Source: Saposhnikovia divaricata | Lineage: Eukaryota > Streptophyta > Magnoliopsida > Apiales > Apiaceae | Direction of reading: 5' to 3' | DNA length: 64,000 nt | Assembly (NCBI GenBank): GCA_036435485.1 | Contig: CM071597.1 | Span: 175,070,147-175,134,146, forward strand | In this document: piece by piece, positions 12,501 to 24,800 of the stretch | How the letters are laid out: each line of letters begins with the position of its first letter | Numbering within the stretch: position 1 is the stretch's first letter | Translations under genes and position numbers: made by a program | Notes under the pieces: model-generated | Seen by the model: only the letters and a program-made list of their open reading frames with translations | Told to the model about the DNA's origin: nothing | Database searches by the model: none

Positions 12501-15500
12501 ACGATTTAGGAATTATGACCAAATTACTAAAAGTAGTTCGAATCCGTAAACGAAAGTTCGTAACTGAAATTGAACCCTCGTAAACTATGTAACGTCATGG
12601 CGAATCTTGGTAAATAAATACTAGGGGTAAGAAGGAAGGTGTGAAAGAAAACCGTATGTCAAAAAGAGAATTTTTCGATTTATTAAAAATGTTCGAGTCA
12701 AGGTTAAACGCGAACGAACCCCTAAAAGACGACTCTTTTATAACTTCGGTAAAACACTTAGAAAACGGGCGATAAAACTCGGAGTATAATATTGGTTCGT
12801 AACGATCAACCTTAGAACTCTTATGACTTAAGTATGTCCCAAGTATAAGTGTAGTGACATGTCGTATTAACGAACGAATGTCGGGTCGGATCAGTGATAA
12901 TAAGTAATCCACTAAAAAGGGGTATAACGAGATAACTCGAGAACGTGTTTCGAATTAAGTATAACTTAACTTTTAATATGTTAAGTGATTAATCCCGAAT
13001 GCCTTGGCTATTTATAGATCACCAAGCTGAACCGGGACCCGCTACCACTACCCCTTACCGTACTCGACTACCAGGCAGGTTTCAATTCCCTTCTTTTAGG
13101 CTGTTGTTGTGATTGAATAAATATATATATGATTGCTGATATATATATATATATATGCCATTGCATGCATGCCTACTTTCAAGTTGAATTGATATACTTG
13201 TTCCCTGAATGTTATTGTTGGCTTATAAGCTAGATAGTTATACATCAGTTATAAGCCGGTTATTGTAAGACCCTCATAGAAGGGCGTATACATCTTATTC
13301 ATCAAATATAGACCGGGAGTCAATATTTCTTGATATATCGAGATTACCTCGGAGGAAAATATTTAAGTAAATATTTTCCATTATTCGGGCGACGAATATT
13401 ATTTGAATATTCGTTCGAGATTATTTATTTTAACGATCTTTACTTCAAATAATTATTTGAACGTAACTATTCGACGAATAATATTTTTAATATTCATTCA
13501 GAGTCGAATTATTTATCGATTATTATTGCGAATATTCTTCTAAAGGTTGGACTACTAAATGAATATTATTTGGATATTCATTTAGAATATTATTCATTAA
13601 ATGAATATTACTTTTGAGTATTCATTTAAGACAGTAATTACCTATCGAATATTATTTTAATGTTCATCTGAAACTTGATTTATTTATCGAGTCTTATCTC
13701 GAATATTCCTTTAAAGCTTGGATTACTAAATGAACATTACTTGATATTCATTTAGAATATTATCCATTAAATGAATATTACTTTATCAATATTCATTTAA
13801 ATTCCTAATTAATTATGAATATTATTTTGAATATTCATCCAGGGTTCTATTTAATCATCGAGTATTATTTTAAATATTTTAAATATTCCTTTCAGGTCTT
13901 ATTAATTAATGAATATTATTTGGAATATTCATTTGAATATTTAGTTATGCAATAAATATTCTCTCGATATTTCTTCAAGAATTATTTGAGAGATACTCTG
14001 ATTAAAGATATTCTTTCATATTCCTAAATATTCCGTAAAATATTTTAATTCAATAAATATTCTCTGAATATTTATTCCATACTTAGAATAACCTCGATAA
14101 GGTTTATCTTCTTCGATTATTACAGAAAATATTTCGGAGTCATATTATTATTAATCTTATATCAAGAAAGGTTCTCAGACATCATTCTTCTTTGAGTCTA
14201 TCTCCCTAATAATAAGGGAACCTTACTTGGAATATGTTATTTATCTTGTCGACTTCCCGGTCATAAAGTATTCCCTTCACTCGCAACTCGGGTGCTGTTG
14301 ACTTATTAAGTCGTTGCTTACCTTCTCATCTTTCGAGGGGTAAGATTACTGGAACAAGTTGATATCCGTTACCAAGTAATAGCTTGGGAGTTATTGGTAA
14401 ATTTTCCTTTCCAACTAGATACGACTACTTTGTGGAGTCTTATCAACAAGTATTATACTTGGGGAAAGGGGGACGAACGTTACATTCAGAATCATGAATT
14501 CTATTTGAACTAGGAGTCGTGTAAGAGGCCGAGTAGCGCCGGTCCATCCCCTTTGGCCCAACCGTTGGCCGGGGAGAGCTAGCAAGGCGGTATACAAGTA
14601 AAGCCGTCAGTTCTTCCTTCTACCGGTAGTAAATCTAAATTGAGCTGTACGATCTCGACTGATCATCAAGATTGGAACAGCGGGCGCGGTGAATACTCCA
14701 TCATTGGTTCATCATCCAAACTTATTTATTTCCTGCAACATGATTACTGTTGGCAGAGCTGGAAAAGTGTTCATAACTGGAATTGTAACCTTTTCATGCC
14801 AGTTCCTCTTCTTAATAACAATGAGAATATCTCGCTTACTTTTGATGTAGCAGATATTTCTACAAACAAATACTTTAAGTTACCCTGTAACTTCATCGTT
14901 CATATTATACTGGCATCATTTTCGTAAATGCATGGCATATGGTTTGAAAGATACTTTTGAACTGTTATACATTATCGTTCAGTTATATATTATTGTTGGT
15001 GGGCTATTGCTCACCCTTGCTTTATTATTATATCACAACAACAGCTAGACCAGATGACTCGCACAAGGCGCACTCGACGCGGGCGAGGACGATGAGACTA
15101 CCAGAGCTGAAGAAGAAGCTATTGGTAGGGTATATTTATTCTTTCAGTACCAAGAATATGGTCTAGTATGACTTATGTAAATGGATGGCAAAGAGTATGT
15201 ATTTATATTGAAATCCTTTTGGATTGTAAGAACTCATAATGTGATTAATAAAAATTTGATTGTTACTCTGATTTCATCTCTGGGACTATAACGGGTGTGT
15301 TTTATATTGTTGTGTTGGGTTATAGAGACGTAATTTATTTTATGTTAAGGAAAGTTCAATTGTTGTGGACAGAATTGGAAACCGTAACCACCGGATCCCG
15401 GACCCCGGATCTGGGGGTGTTACAACAAAACACAATCTTTTATCAAAATATCACAAGAAGCTCTTCCCAACACTTCCCCTAAATAATAACTAACCAACTA

Positions 15501-18111
15501 CCTTTTTCAGCTATTATCTTATCTATCTTTTATAACTAAAATCTATTTTTTCCAAAATCATGATCGTTCTAATTAAAGAAATAAGTAATATATTATAATT
15601 ACTAATAATTAACAGATTACCTTTTCTAGCTAAAAGGTAATATCTTTTCTATATTTTTTAACTAAAATATCTTATTTTCTTCTGAATAATAATTAACCAA
15701 TTATTTTTTTCAGATATTACCTTTTTAAACTATAATCTCTTCTTTCAAAAATATGATCGTTTTAATTAATTAAATAAACTAATAATATTATAATTAATAA
15801 TAACTAACTGATTATCTTTTCAGCTAAAATATAATATCTTTTCTATCTTTTCTAACTAAAATATCTCATTTTCTCCTAAATAATAACTAACCAATTACCT
15901 TTTTCAGCTATTACCTTTTCTAACTAAAATACTTTTTTTCCAAAAATATAGTCGTTCTAATTAATGAAATAAACTAATAATATTATATTTACTAATAACT
16001 AACTAATTACCTTTTCCAACTAAAAGGGACGAAACATTAAAAGTTTTGGTACGGTAGTACTTACCTTATTCAATTGTTTTACTTTATTACCATTAATTAT
16101 TTTACTTACTTATTAAAAAACAAAACACAATCTTTTCTCAAAATATCACAAGAAGCTCTTCCCAACACTTCCCCTAAATAATAACTAACCAACTACCTTT
16201 TTCAGCTATTATCTTATCTATCTATTCTAACTAAAATCTATTTTTTCCAAAATCATGATCGTTCTAATTAAAGAAATAAGTAATATATTTTAATTACTAA
16301 TAATTAACAGATTACCTTTTCTAGCTAAAAGGTAATATCTTTTCTATATTTTTTAACTAAAATATCTTATTTTCTTCTGAATAATAATTAACCAATTATT
16401 TTTTTCATATATTACCTTTTTAAACTATAATCTCTTCTTTAAAAAATATGATCGTTTTAATTAATTAAATAAACTAATAATATTATAATTAATAATAACT
16501 AACTGATTATCTTTTCAGCTAAAATGTAATATCTTTTCTATCTTTTCTAACTAAAATATCTCATTTTCTCCTAAATAATAACTAACCAATTACCTTTTTC
16601 AGCTATTACCTTTTCTAACTAAAATACTTTTTTTCCAAAAATATAGTCGTTCTAATTAATGAAATAAACTAATAATATTATATTTACTAATAACTAACTA
16701 ATTACCTTTTCCAACTAAAAGGGACGAAACATTAAAAGTTTTGGTACGGTAGTACTTACCTTATTTAATTGTTTTACTTTATTACCATTAATTATTTTAC
16801 TTACTTATTAAAAAACAAAACACAATCTTTTCTCAAAATATCACAAGAAGCTCTTCCCAACACTTCCCCTAAATAATAACTAACCAACTACCTTTTTCAG
16901 CTATTAACTTATCTATCTTTTCTAACTAAAATCTATTTTTTCCAAAATCATGATCGTTCTAATTAAAAAAATAAGTAATATATTATAATTACTAATAATT
17001 AACAGATTACCTTTTCTAGCTAAAAGGTAATATCTTTTCTATATTTTTTAACTAAAATATCTTATTTTCTTCTGAATAATAATTAACCAATTATTTTTTT
17101 CAGATATTACCTTTTTAAACTATAATCTCTTCTTTAAAAAATATGATCGTTTTAATTAATTAAATAAACTAATAATATTATAATTAATAATAACTAACTG
17201 ATTATCTTTTCAGCTAAAATGTAATATCTTTTCTATCTTTTCTAACTAAAATATCTCATTTTCTCCTAAATAATAACTAACCAATTACCTTTTTCAGCTA
17301 TTACCTTTTCTAACTAAAATACTTTTTTTCCAAAAATATAGTCGTTCTAATTAATGAAATAAACTAATAATATTATATTTACTAATAACTAACTAATTAC
17401 CTTTTCCAACTAAAAGGGACGAAACATTAAAAGTTTTGGTACGGTAGTACTTACCTTATTTAATTGTTTTACTTTATTACCATTAATTATTTTACTTACT
17501 TATTAAAAAACAAAACACAATTTTTTCTCAAAATATCACAAGATGCTCTTCCTAACACTTCCCCTAAATAATAACTAACCAACTACCTTTTTCAGCTATT
17601 ATCTTATCTATCTTTTCTAACTAAAATCTATTTTTTCCAAAATCATGATCGTTCAAATTAAAGAAATAACTAATATATTATAATTACTAATAATTAACAT
17701 ATTACCTTTTCTAGCTAAAAGGTAATATATTTTCTATATTTTTTAACTAAAATATCTTATTTTCTTCTAAATAATAATTAACCAAATATTTTTTTCAGAT
17801 ATTACCTTTTTAAACTATAATCTCTTCTTTCCAAAAATATGATCGTTTTAATTAATTAAATAAACTAATAATATTATAATTAATAATAACTAACTGATTA
17901 TCTTTTCAGCTAAAATGTAATATCTTTTCTATCTTTTCTAACTAAAATATCTCATTTTCTCCTAAATAATAATTAACCAATCACCTTTTTCAGCTATTAC
18001 CTTTTCTAACTAAAATACTTTTTTTCCAAAAATATAGTCGTTCTAATTAATGAAATAACCAAATAATATTATATTTACTAATAACTAACTAATTACCTTT
18101 TCCAACTAAAA
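9528..18111 (+). repeat. Five tandem 695-bp units derived from the Helitron
   Basis: The unit start GGGACGAAAC occurs at 10223, 16026, 16721 and 17416. The spacings are 695 bp for the last two intervals, and also 695 bp between 10223 and 16026 after removing the 5103-bp insertion and its 5-bp duplication. The first unit starts near 9528, just inside the Helitron end, and the last ends at about 18111. Units differ at only a handful of positions by eye. Each unit is a head of about 130 bp containing GGTACGGTAGTACTTACC plus three diverged sub-repeats of about 215 bp. The joints lie at AAAAG, present both at the Helitron 5' end and at the unit end, which suggests duplication through microhomology. 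Confidence 0.85.
10322..15424. mobile_element. Solo LTR of about 5.1 kb, Tekay/Del-like
   Basis: The insert begins TGTAAGAACCCC and ends GGGGGTGTTACA, giving inverted TGTAA...TTACA ends, and is flanked by ACAAA on both sides (10317-10321 and 15425-15429). Removing it restores an intact 695-bp unit. I found no gag-pol reading frame and no second copy of the terminus inside, so it is best read as one long LTR left by recombination. The terminal type resembles LTRs of Tekay/Del chromoviruses, which are known to be long. It contains an AATATTC-rich block at 13330-14100 and a short (AT)n run near 13121-13156. The many short ORFs inside look like chance. Confidence 0.75.
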
Positions 18112-18202
18112 GGTAATATCTTTTTTATATTTTATAAATGAAATATCTCATTTTCAAACTTGATTTTTTTTACTTAATTATCCTTACTTAAATCTATATC
18201 TA

Positions 18203-19624
18203 TCTATACTATATTATAAAAGATGAAATATTAAAAGTTTTGGTACGGTACGGTACAATACTTACCTTATTTAACTATTTTACTTTATTACACTTAATTC
18301 TTTTACTTAATAATAAAAAAAACACAATTTTTCCTACTAAATAATTTCATTTTTAAGGTAAAATACAATATCTTTTATATTTATCTAACTAAAATAATTA
18401 ATTTCCTTTTTCAGGTTAAATATTTTACCTTTTCTATTTTTCAATAACAAAATAATTTTCTTTTTCAGATAAAATACAATATCTTTTATATTTTATCTAA
18501 CTAAATTTTTCCTTTTTTAAAAATACTATGAGCAATTTTGTTTAATAAAATAACATAATTATAATATAATTACTATTAACTAATCAATTACTTTTTTCAG
18601 TAAAAACACGTTACCTTTTCTCTTTTCTCGAACTAAATTTTTTTTTTTTTCCAATTATATCTTGGGCGGTTCCCTTTTTCAGTCTTTTGTCTTTTCTCTA
18701 ACTAAAATCTCTCCTTTTCTAATTATATCACGTGCAGTTCTATTTAATAAAAATTAAATAATAACATTGTAATATATATAATTAACCGATCACTTTTTTA
18801 CCTAAAACGTATCATCATTTCTATTTTGTTCTAATTAAATTCTCTTTTCTTCTAGGAATATCACGGGCAACATTAATTTCTCATTTTATAAAGACATTAC
18901 GAGTAATATTATTTTGTAAAATTAAGATAATTAAATTATAATTACTATAAACTAATCAATTACCATTTTTACATAAAAAATGTCACCTTTTTAATTTTAT
19001 GTTACTTTTTATATTTTCTCTAACTAAAATTTCTCTTTTTCCAATTATATCACGGGCGGTTTTATTTAATAAAATAAAATAATAATATTATAATACTAAT
19101 AATTAACCAATTACCTTTTTCAGCTAAAACATATCAATTTTTTCTATATTTTCTAACTAAAATCCCTCTTTTTCTAGAAATATCACGGCAACATTAATTT
19201 CTCCTTTTCTAAAAACATTACGAACAATTTTATTTAGTAAACTAACATAATTAAATCATAATTACAATAAAAAAAAATGAATTACCCTTTTCACCTAAAA
19301 CATGTTACCTTTTTAATTTTTTCTAACTAAGACATCTCTTTTTCCAATTATATCATGGGTATTCAATTTAATAAAATAAAATCATAATTTTATAATTACT
19401 AATAATTAACCGATTACCTTTTTCAACTGAAACCTATCATTTTTTCTATATTTTCTAACTAAAATCCCTCATTTTCTAGAAATATCACGGATAACATTTA
19501 TATAATTATTATCAAATTATATTATTTAAAAATTTAAGCATTAAAATTCATGTTTTAAAAAAATTAATGAAAAATTTCGTATAATATTAAAAAAAAATCT
19601 GTGCATCGCACGAGTTTTAAGCTA
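18203..19624 (+). mobile_element. Non-autonomous Helitron, about 1.4 kb
   Basis: It starts A|TCTATACTATATTATAAAAG like the copy at 9509 and shares the GTACGGTA head and the CTAACTAAAAT sub-repeats in diverged form. Near its end is the hairpin GTGCATCGCAC (19601-19611), followed by GAGTTTTAAGCTA. The terminal CTRR cannot be read cleanly because another Helitron begins exactly at 19625. There is no coding capacity. Confidence 0.7.
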
Positions 19625-20039
19625 TCTATACTATAATAAGTGAAAGGGGGTATAATTTGTAGTTTGGTTTGGTTACCCCCTATTTTGGTTCCACATTTTT
19701 GGTTTTACCCGTTCACAACCGTTAAATCTTCAACTCAAATAGATCATGATCGTTAGATACAACAATACTAAAAATTGGAAATCCAAGGTTCGAATCCCGC
19801 CAACAACATTTTAATATAAAATTAATACTAGATTATGTTATATAGAATGGTTGAAGGTTCGATTCCCACCAATAGCATATTAATTTAGATTTAATACTAA
19901 AAATTATTTACATACAAAGGTCTAAAATTTGAATTCTCGCAACATATTAAAAGTGATGTTTATAATATTATATATACTAAACTATAAGTAAATTAAAAAA
20001 AATTAAAAGTAACCCGTGCTTTGCACGGCTATAAGCTAA
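19625..20039 (+). mobile_element. Short non-autonomous Helitron, 415 bp
   Basis: The element runs from TCTATACTATAATAAG, preceded by A, to CTAA (20036-20039), followed by T, which gives the A/T insertion context. Eight bases before the end is a hairpin with stem CCGTGC/GCACGG and loop TTT (20014-20028). It is not coding. It inserted exactly at the 3' end of the preceding Helitron. Confidence 0.8.
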
Positions 20040-20222
20040 TATTAATAATTTTTAGAATTTACATATTTATTAGCCAAGGTTTGGTAATTTATAAATTATG
20101 TAATTTTGCTTTTTTTGTTTTAGGAATTTTATTGAATGTAACCAAAGTACCTCTTGGTTAGATATTTATTTTTTATTTAAATAATGTATATATTTTTTCA
20201 GTTAGATTTTATTTTAAAGATC

Positions 20223-20225
<3 letters not shown>

Positions 20226-20288
<63 letters not shown>
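20226..20288. repeat. (ATT)n microsatellite
   Basis: About twenty ATT units in a row. On the reverse strand they read as a run of asparagine codons, which creates a spurious ORF. Confidence 0.95.
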
Positions 20289-20289
<1 letters not shown>

Positions 20290-21009
20290 TAATAATGTTG
20301 TTGAGTTTTATTTTGTTTTGTCCTTTCAGGTGTGAAGTATAAAGTCTTCTATTTTCATACATTAAAGTTTTATTGTCTAAGCGACCAGGTAACATGAGTG
20401 CTTTGGTTAGACGGAGGAAGTAATGGAGCAACTAAGAGGTAGAGAAAAAGAAAGTAAGTATACCACAACAACTGATAGCAATGGGAACTCACAAAGGCAA
20501 CAAGTAGTTCTGTGATTAGTAACAATTTGTAAAACGATGTTTTGTACTTGGAGGAGGGTACTCTTTTTTTTCATAGGATTTTGCTCTTGTAGGGTTTTAA
20601 CGAGGCTTTCCTTTTGTAGGATTTCCTTTCAGACTTGAAGATTTTATTGTCTAAGCGGGAGGCAACATGCGTGCCTTTTGAGTTAGATGATGATTTATCT
20701 TGAAGGAAAAATCTCGTTTGTACGATTATTGTATTTCGGTACAATTTATGTACGAGTTAGTCATTCCTGACAAAAAATTTTTTATGTAAAACCATATAAG
20801 CTTAGTCGGAAATATATATATTTTTTAAAAAAGAAAAGAATTATTTATATTTTTCATTTCATTCTGTTAAAAAAAATTGACAAGTGAACGCAAGAATGGA
20901 ATGATCATTCCTTTCCTTCCTCATTCCTTTTTTTTATGCATTCCATTCTAGTATCATGCCATTCGTGCGAAGTGAACACAACGTAATAACGTAAGGATAA
21001 TTAAATAAA

Positions 21010-21053
21010 ACTTTTAATATTTCTGCTATTATAATATAGATAGATAGTATAGA
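21010..21053 (-). repeat. Helitron 5' terminus on the reverse strand
   Basis: Read on the - strand from 21053, the sequence is A|TCTATACTATCTATCTATATTATAAT-like and continues into an AAAAGTTTTATTTAATTA stretch, matching the termini of the Helitrons above. No hairpin end was identified, so it is a terminal fragment or a very short copy. Confidence 0.4.
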
Positions 21054-21865
21054 TATATTTGGATAATGTGCGCTTATTTAGAATTTACATTTTTCTTGAC
21101 ATTTGATTAAATATATTGTTCTAGTTAAAAACTTATTTTTTTTAAAAAAAATGTTGATAAATAATTTTATAAATAAATTGAAACCCAATTAAAACCAACT
21201 GAACCGAACCCCGATAAATATAATCTTAATCTAGAAAATCAGGCTTTAATCAGGTCCAAAACAGAATTTGGATTCAATAAAAATATTTAAATTCGGATCT
21301 GATTTTCACAAAACCCGAACCAACCGAACACGTTTGCCATCCCTAACCTAACTGTTTCAACTTGTGCACAATGAATTATCTTTTGCGTTAAGTGATTTTA
21401 TTTTTTACCAGATGACATTTGACAGCATTATCATAATATTTTAAAAATCATAATCATAATATTTTAAAAATGAAACAAATGTGCACATGAGATGCAATTG
21501 CTGGTGTATCACCAACTTCACCGGACATCACTCTTTCTCCGAAAACAACAGAAAAGAAGGTAGCACTTTTATCACACCATATAGATATTTAGTTACCTCC
21601 CTCTCAGCTTAATACAATAAAGTCAAAATCTTTGAATTATTCAATCAAACATATTACACACACATGACACATGAATAATAGTCTTCCACGAATCCGTCAA
21701 ACACTAAACAAATCAACACGATCTTTCAACTCTCAGCTGTTCTAAATCTGAGTTTGTGTGTCTTTTTGTATAACCCCTTCTATAGATTTCATTGTATGTA
21801 TGTATGCATAGATTGTAATATTATCTGTTGTATGAAATTAGTGTTGTTGATTTTCTTGATTTGAT

Positions 21866-24800
21866 ATGGATAATAACTATAATTACAATCCACCTCCATA
21901 CCCATATGCTTATGGATACCCTGTCGCCCCAAATCAACCTTACCCTCCACCCCCACCTCAAAATCAACCCTACCCACCTCCTCAAAATCAGCCTTACCCA
22001 CCTCCTTATCAGCCTTACCCACCCCCACCGCAAACTCAGCCTTACCCTCCACCTCCGTCGCAGTACCACCAGTATACGGGAACTCCGTATGTTCAGAATT
22101 ACCAATACTCACACTTGTACCCCTCACAGCCAGCTCCTTCCGTGAATTCCCCCAGTTCGGAGTATAGTTACCATCAACAACCACATTCGAGCCCGTTGTT
22201 GCATTCTAGCTCGGGGTCGTATCAGTACCAACATCAGCATTCAGCTTCTGAGGCGAGTCTTCAGCATCAGAGTTCGCTGCAATATGGTTCGAGTCCTGAA
22301 TATTATCAACAACATTCGAGTCATTCTTATGTGGTGCCACAAGATAATGAATCAGTTGGTAGTGGATCGACAACTCCGCGTCCTGATTATAGTAATAATT
22401 CTCCAAGTTATACTTCAATGTATCCGCCTATAGAAGATAGTTTAAGTCACATGCATTTGTCTAGTAATCAACCTTCTGCTCCTCCTGCTTCTGCGCTACC
22501 GCCCTCTGCCCCTACGGATTATAATGGCTCACCGGGCAATTTGAGTCAACATTACTCGGGTGATCTTGTGTCTCAATCACCACATCCGTACTTAGATCAT
22601 TCAATTTCTTATCCATCACATGGTCAAAATATGCAAGTTGTACCTTTTTCTCCTACTAAAGGTTCTTTGAAGGTGTTGCTTCTTCATGGAAATCTTGATA
22701 TTTGGATTTACGAGGCAAAAAATCTTCCAAATATGGACATGTTTCATAAAACAGTAGGAGATTTGTTTGGCAAGTTACCAGGGAAAGTTAGTACAATCAC
22801 GAGTGATCCATATGTCTCAATATCTGTTACAACTGCTGTGATTGGAAGAACCTATGTGATGTCTAATAGTGAAAATCCAGTATGGACACAACACTTTTAT
22901 GTTCCTGTGGCACATCATGCTGCGGAAGTGCACTTTGTTGTAAAGGATAATGATGTACTGGGGTCCCAGCTTATAGGGATTGTATCTATTCCAGTGGAAA
23001 AGATTTACTCTGGAGGCAAAGTTCAAGGTCACTTTCCAATCATTAATACAAATGGTAAGCCATGCAAGCCTGGAGCTCAATTAAGCCTATCTATTCAGTA
23101 TACTCCAATGGATAGGTTAAGCATATATCATTACGGGGTAGGAGCTGGCCCTGATTACCATGGTGTCCCCGGCACGTACTTTCCACTTAGGAGAGGTGGC
23201 ATAGTAACTCTATATCAAGATGCTCATGTTGTTGATGACAGCCTTCCAAAGTTGAAACTTGAGCATGGCATGCCATATGTCCATGGAAAGTGTTGGCATG
23301 ATATATTTGATGCAATTCGTCAGGCTCAACGTTTGATATACATAACTGGGTGGTCAGTGTGGCATAAAGTTCAATTGGTTCGTGATCCTTCTGTTACAGT
23401 GGATAGCACTCTAGGAGAACTTCTCAAGGCCAAATCACAAGAAGGGGTTCGGGTGCTGCTACTTATATGGGATGATCCCACTTCAAGGAACATTATGGGT
23501 TACAAAACAGTATGCTCTCACATCTATTTGTTATGATTAAGGATTTAGATAATCAAAGATGCATCGCCGTAAAAAGTACATGTTGATCTTTAAATGCAGC
23601 CTCAATAACTGATTCTTCATGTTATATTGTTGTTCTATATCTTAAGACTTAACATGTATCCATGTTATTTTTGCAAAATGTATTGGTAATGATTAATTGT
23701 TTACTATACTTATTGGATGCCTTTACTGCAAAATGGTACAACAGATCATTTGTCGAGGGAGAGTGATCCTTTTGGAGCATTAATTTGAAATCTATGCTAT
23801 TTTTTATCCTTTTGGATATAGTTACAGAAAGAAAACTAATACATTTAAACCCTGATAATGTATATCCTGAGGACCGGAGAATTTTATTTATTACTCGATA
23901 TTATTCATTTATCGAGGTCAAAAATACATTGTGTCTATTATGTTGGGACTGGAAAAAATTATTCGTTTGACGAGATTATTCGTTTATCGAGGTTCTAATG
24001 TAGAAGGAAGAGAGAGGCGCTCATTAGGGTGTTATGTTGCAAAAGCTGTTTGGTTCCCAAGTGATTATTCAATTTCAAGATCAATGGTAACAAACAAATG
24101 GTTTAGATATATACAGTTGGAAGTCTTTTTCTTATTCTTTTTGAAGGTGACGCAGCGCATGGGATTGATTTCAGTAACCCAATATAGCAAGATTCCTAGG
24201 ATTAGGATTTCCAAAAACTTCTTTTTCACCCTAACAGTAATAGCCTAATAGGAAAGAGCAGGAGCTTACCGTGTTCTCTCTAATTCCTTTTGAAGCTCTT
24301 ATAGAAGTATACTACTCATTACCTCCAAATCACTAGCTTCAAGATTTGTCATATGACTTGGTAGATGTCTTCAGAGCTTGAAATTGTAGCAACTCTAGTT
24401 ATTGGACTCTGCAATACCTAACGGTGCTAGAATAGGATTCACCAATTTAGCCGAGACAACTTCTTTCCCTATCTTTTTCATTAATGGACTACCATGCCAG
24501 TCCCTAGGCCATGTAAAGTAGTTTTTCCATTCATATCACATATGACATATCTGACACCTGGCAAAAAAGTATGACTACATCCCCACTGTATATCTGATAA
24601 AGGACTAAGCTTTATTGCTAATCCTGGCAGCATTCTCGATTTACATGATGTCAAGATCAGATACTTGTTTTTGATTCATTTTTTGGCCAGTTCAAGAATG
24701 AATCTTTCTCTTTCAGGAAAGCTCAAATCATCTCTGAATAAGCCACGTCCCGATCAACAGGCCTTTTAATCCCCATCCTCTGTAATACTTTCGATAAACT

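Larger units (their letters stand above)
9509..18202 (+). mobile_element. Helitron 5' end and body, expanded into a tandem array, 3' end not found
   Basis: At 9509 an A is followed by TCTATACTATATTATAAAAG. This is the A|TC target context and 5' terminus typical of plant Helitrons, and it is repeated at 18203 in a second copy. The body is not coding and consists of about 215-bp sub-repeats rich in CTAACTAAAATAT and AATAACTAACCAATTACC. No CTRR end with hairpin was found before the next Helitron starts at 18203, so this copy is 3'-truncated or its tail was replaced. Confidence 0.65.
20040..21865. other. Intergenic region and upstream region of the PLD gene
   Basis: AT-rich sequence with an (ATT)n run and a reverse-oriented Helitron terminus, and no convincing gene. 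The last few hundred bases must contain the promoter and 5' leader of the PLD gene; I could not place a TATA box or transcription start with confidence. Confidence 0.5.

Noticed and set aside
10322..15424. Complete retrotransposon with internal genes
   Set aside because: No gag or pol motif in any frame and no repeat of the terminus inside; a solo LTR explains it better. The TGTAAGACCC at 13265 does not extend into LTR similarity.
14640..15482. Three short ORFs near the end of the long LTR
   Set aside because: AT-rich chance frames within an LTR, with no recognisable protein.
20198..20431. ORF on the - strand with a long asparagine run
   Set aside because: It is only the translation of the (ATT)n microsatellite.
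21789..22184. Reading frames opposite and overlapping the start of PLD-beta
   Set aside because: They are shadows of the repetitive CCTTACCCACCTCC-type codons of the proline-rich N-terminus; the sense frame continues into a clear C2 domain.
24480..24660. Coding-like fragment on the - strand in PLD intron 1 (includes VRYVICDMNGKTTLHGLG)
   Set aside because: Too short and interrupted by stops; I could not assign it to a family.
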